Shown here: positions 62,816-64,000 of the stretch, one piece after another
How the letters are laid out: each line of letters starts with the position of its first letter
Numbering within the stretch: the first letter of the stretch is position 1
Program-made: the position numbers and the translations under genes
The notes under the pieces: model-generated
What the model saw: the letters and a program-made list of their open reading frames with translations, nothing else
Database searches by the model: none
What the model was told of the DNA's origin: nothing
Assembly: GCF_016587435.1 (NCBI RefSeq)
Contig: NZ_BNJJ01000008.1
Location: forward strand, 186,001-250,000
Origin: Dictyobacter formicarum
GTDB taxonomy: Bacteria; Chloroflexota; Ktedonobacteria; Ktedonobacterales; Ktedonobacteraceae
Reading direction: 5' to 3'
DNA: 64,000 nt

Positions 62816-63469
62816 TTATACAGCCAAAGTGAAGTAGGGGAGCTGCATCTGCCAGACAGGAGTATCTTTTGACTTTGCTTGGTTCTCAAATTGGGAAATC
62901 AGTGTATCAAGCTCTGACTGCCGCTCCGCAATGCTAAGAGGTGTATCAGGAACGTGGCGAAGGGTCAAGCTTAGAGCATGGCCGCTATTTAAAAGGGTGA
63001 TGGTATTTAGCTGCCTTGCTGCCTCTAACATACTTGCTTTAATCAGCACATGGAGATTATCTGGATCTGCGTATTCGGTATAACTTTGCAGCAGGTTTTT
63101 AACCAGCGCATTTTCTATATAATTAATCTTGTGGTTGTCATGAGCACAATGTGCCAGGTGGATAGCTATAAAAGGATCATTATTGGTAAACACAAAACCT
63201 ATGCCTTGATATCGGCCAGAATTTAGTGCATGAAGTGCTTGCGTATAGGTTCCCCAGGAGTTAGGATCTTGCATTGCTGCCTCTCTGTGTGTTTTGGGGC
63301 AGATAAGCACTGTCTTCTTGTGCGTATCAATCCACTGGTGTCTCCAGACGATAAATTGAGGGTAGGGAAGAAGCTCTCTTAGATATCCTTTTTCAAAGCG
63401 TTCTTTTAATTCCGAAGCGTAATTTGTATAAAAGTCTGCCTGTTCTTGTCGGTAATGTTCCCAGCTCAT
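62816..63469 (-). CDS. PrimPol-like protein with degenerate active site
   Basis: The 217-residue protein follows the N-terminal PrimPol domain of NrS-1-type polymerases: FIVWRHQWIDTHKKTVLIC with the P-K-T turn, DPNSWGTYTQALHALNSGRY, and GIGFVFTNNDPFIAIHLAHC. In active relatives the last segment is GIDLDHC; here both catalytic Asp are replaced (His and Ala). The C-terminal half has LDTLISQFENQAKS but no helicase-like module. Probably a non-catalytic regulator or relic. Confidence 0.65.
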   Translation of the reverse strand: MSWEHYRQEQADFYTNYASELKERFEKGYLRELLPYPQFIVWRHQWIDTHKKTVLICPKTHREAAMQDPNSWGTYTQALHALNSGRYQGIGFVFTNNDPFIAIHLAHCAHDNHKINYIENALVKNLLQSYTEYADPDNLHVLIKASMLEAARQLNTITLLNSGHALSLTLRHVPDTPLSIAERQSELDTLISQFENQAKSKDTPVWQMQLPYFTLAV

Positions 63470-63571
63470 AATAAGGAGGGATTATAGAAAAAGGGATTGA
63501 AAAAAACTGTAAGCAGGGTTTCACATGGCGCATAGTGTTGCCAACTATAAGGATTTACTGTTTCTAACATA

Positions 63572-63799
63572 TTAGAAAGGGAGCAATTCCGCAGCGCTGA
63601 CTTTTAATGTTTTGGCGATCTTATATAGGGTTCTTATGGTCGGGTTCCTTTCTCCCCGTTCAATCATCCCAATATAGGTGCGATGCATAGCCAGTTTTGC
63701 CGCTAGCTCTTCCTGGCTTAACCCCTGTGCTTTTCTGATGTGTTGCAGCCTGGTTCCGAATTTCTGCAGAACATCTCTGTGTGTTATCTGTTTTCCCAT
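63572..63799 (-). CDS. XRE-family transcriptional regulator
   Basis: The 75-aa single helix-turn-helix: FGTRLQHIRKAQGLSQEELA, HRTYIGMIERGERNPTI, YKIAKTLKVSAAELL. CAGGAAG precedes the ATG. Divergent from the truncated gene at 63875; the shared 75-bp region holds a palindrome, suggesting autoregulation. Confidence 0.88.
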   Translation of the reverse strand: MGKQITHRDVLQKFGTRLQHIRKAQGLSQEELAAKLAMHRTYIGMIERGERNPTIRTLYKIAKTLKVSAAELLPF

Positions 63800-63812
63800 C
63801 TTCCTGATGGTA

Positions 63813-63866
63813 GATACTTAAGAGTATCATTTGCTACATACTCCTTGTATCAATCTATGGTATAAT
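63813..63866. promoter_or_regulatory. Operator and -10 box between divergent genes
   Basis: GATACT (63813-63818) / AGTATC (63823-63828) palindrome, and TATAAT at 63861-63866 eight bases ahead of ATG 63875, again a leaderless arrangement. Confidence 0.45.
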
Positions 63867-63874
63867 TCAAACCC

Positions 63875-64000
63875 ATGCAACAAAAGGATACAAAAAGGAT
63901 AATAGAAGACCTGGAACAATCACTCAAGAACTTAATGCTTATGAGCGAACTTCTGACGCTTGAGTGTAGTATGCTTGCGAAATTTTTAAAGGTTCAGATC
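63875..64000 (+). CDS. Start of an unknown gene (cut by window end)
   Basis: At least 42 residues, MQQKDTKRIIEDLEQSLKN and LMSELLTLECSML, helical. No SD; TATAAT is eight bases upstream. Frame still open at the window end. Confidence 0.45.
   Translation, partial: MQQKDTKRIIEDLEQSLKNLMLMSELLTLECSMLAKFLKVQI

Overview
The window looks like accessory DNA, either a large plasmid or an integrated element, from a Gram-positive-like or Chloroflexota-type bacterium. The taxonomic guess is inference. It rests on gene content (replication-relaxation protein, VirD4-like ATPase, NrS-1-type primase-polymerase pieces, kinase/PP2C/VWA triad, DUF5678 + retropepsin, DUF433, BrnT/BrnA) and on many promoters placed so close to the ATG that the mRNA would be leaderless. 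Base composition is fairly AT-rich, except for a GC-rich IS701-family insertion. No rRNA, tRNA or CRISPR array was recognised.

Layout. 1-5.2 kb: plasmid-type replication and transfer genes (end of a primase-polymerase, VirD4/TraG-like ATPase, replication-relaxation protein). 5.2-10.3 kb: small genes, a pentapeptide-repeat membrane protein and decayed genes. 10.5-15.9 kb: DNA polymerase X, a PEBP protein, a pseudo-receiver and a BrnT/BrnA toxin-antitoxin pair. 16-20.3 kb: small genes separated by hairpin-rich leaders and palindromic repeats. 20.9-22.3 kb: a ParA/ParB-like partition cassette with 10-bp iterons, one block of which lies inside the parB-like coding sequence. 22.7-27.2 kb and 32.2-38.9 kb: two paralogous exosortase/glycosyltransferase loci. 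In each, a processive family-2 glycosyltransferase is fused in one reading frame to an internal signal-peptide-like segment, an extracellular domain and a C-terminal sorting signal; the second copy is split by the IS701 element. 27.3-31.9 kb: a VWA-PP2C-kinase phospho-signalling operon next to an XRE regulator.

39-52 kb: a HEPN-like membrane protein plus an Mrr-like nuclease, a serine resolvase, an HU-like protein, threonine dehydratase, a classical-looking ribosome-mediated attenuator upstream of a small repeat-motif protein, and a KAP NTPase plus nuclease pair. 52-64 kb: unknown genes, a TIR-caspase-SLOG set resembling caspase-effector (type IV) Thoeris, DUF5678 + retropepsin, a DUF4143 ATPase, a DUF433/DUF4258 pair, a catalytically degenerate PrimPol-like protein and an XRE regulator.

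The main candidates for something new are (1) the exosortase plus glycosyltransferase polyprotein loci, which place a glycan synthase, its surface protein and the sortase in one overlapping transcription unit; (2) the TIR/caspase/SLOG operon; and (3) the Thr-codon leader peptide and attenuator upstream of a small protein with a duplicated PDWEFHRRPG motif. Several genes (at least seven) are interrupted by single frameshifts, often near short homopolymers. These may be decay or residual sequencing indels, and should be settled against raw reads.
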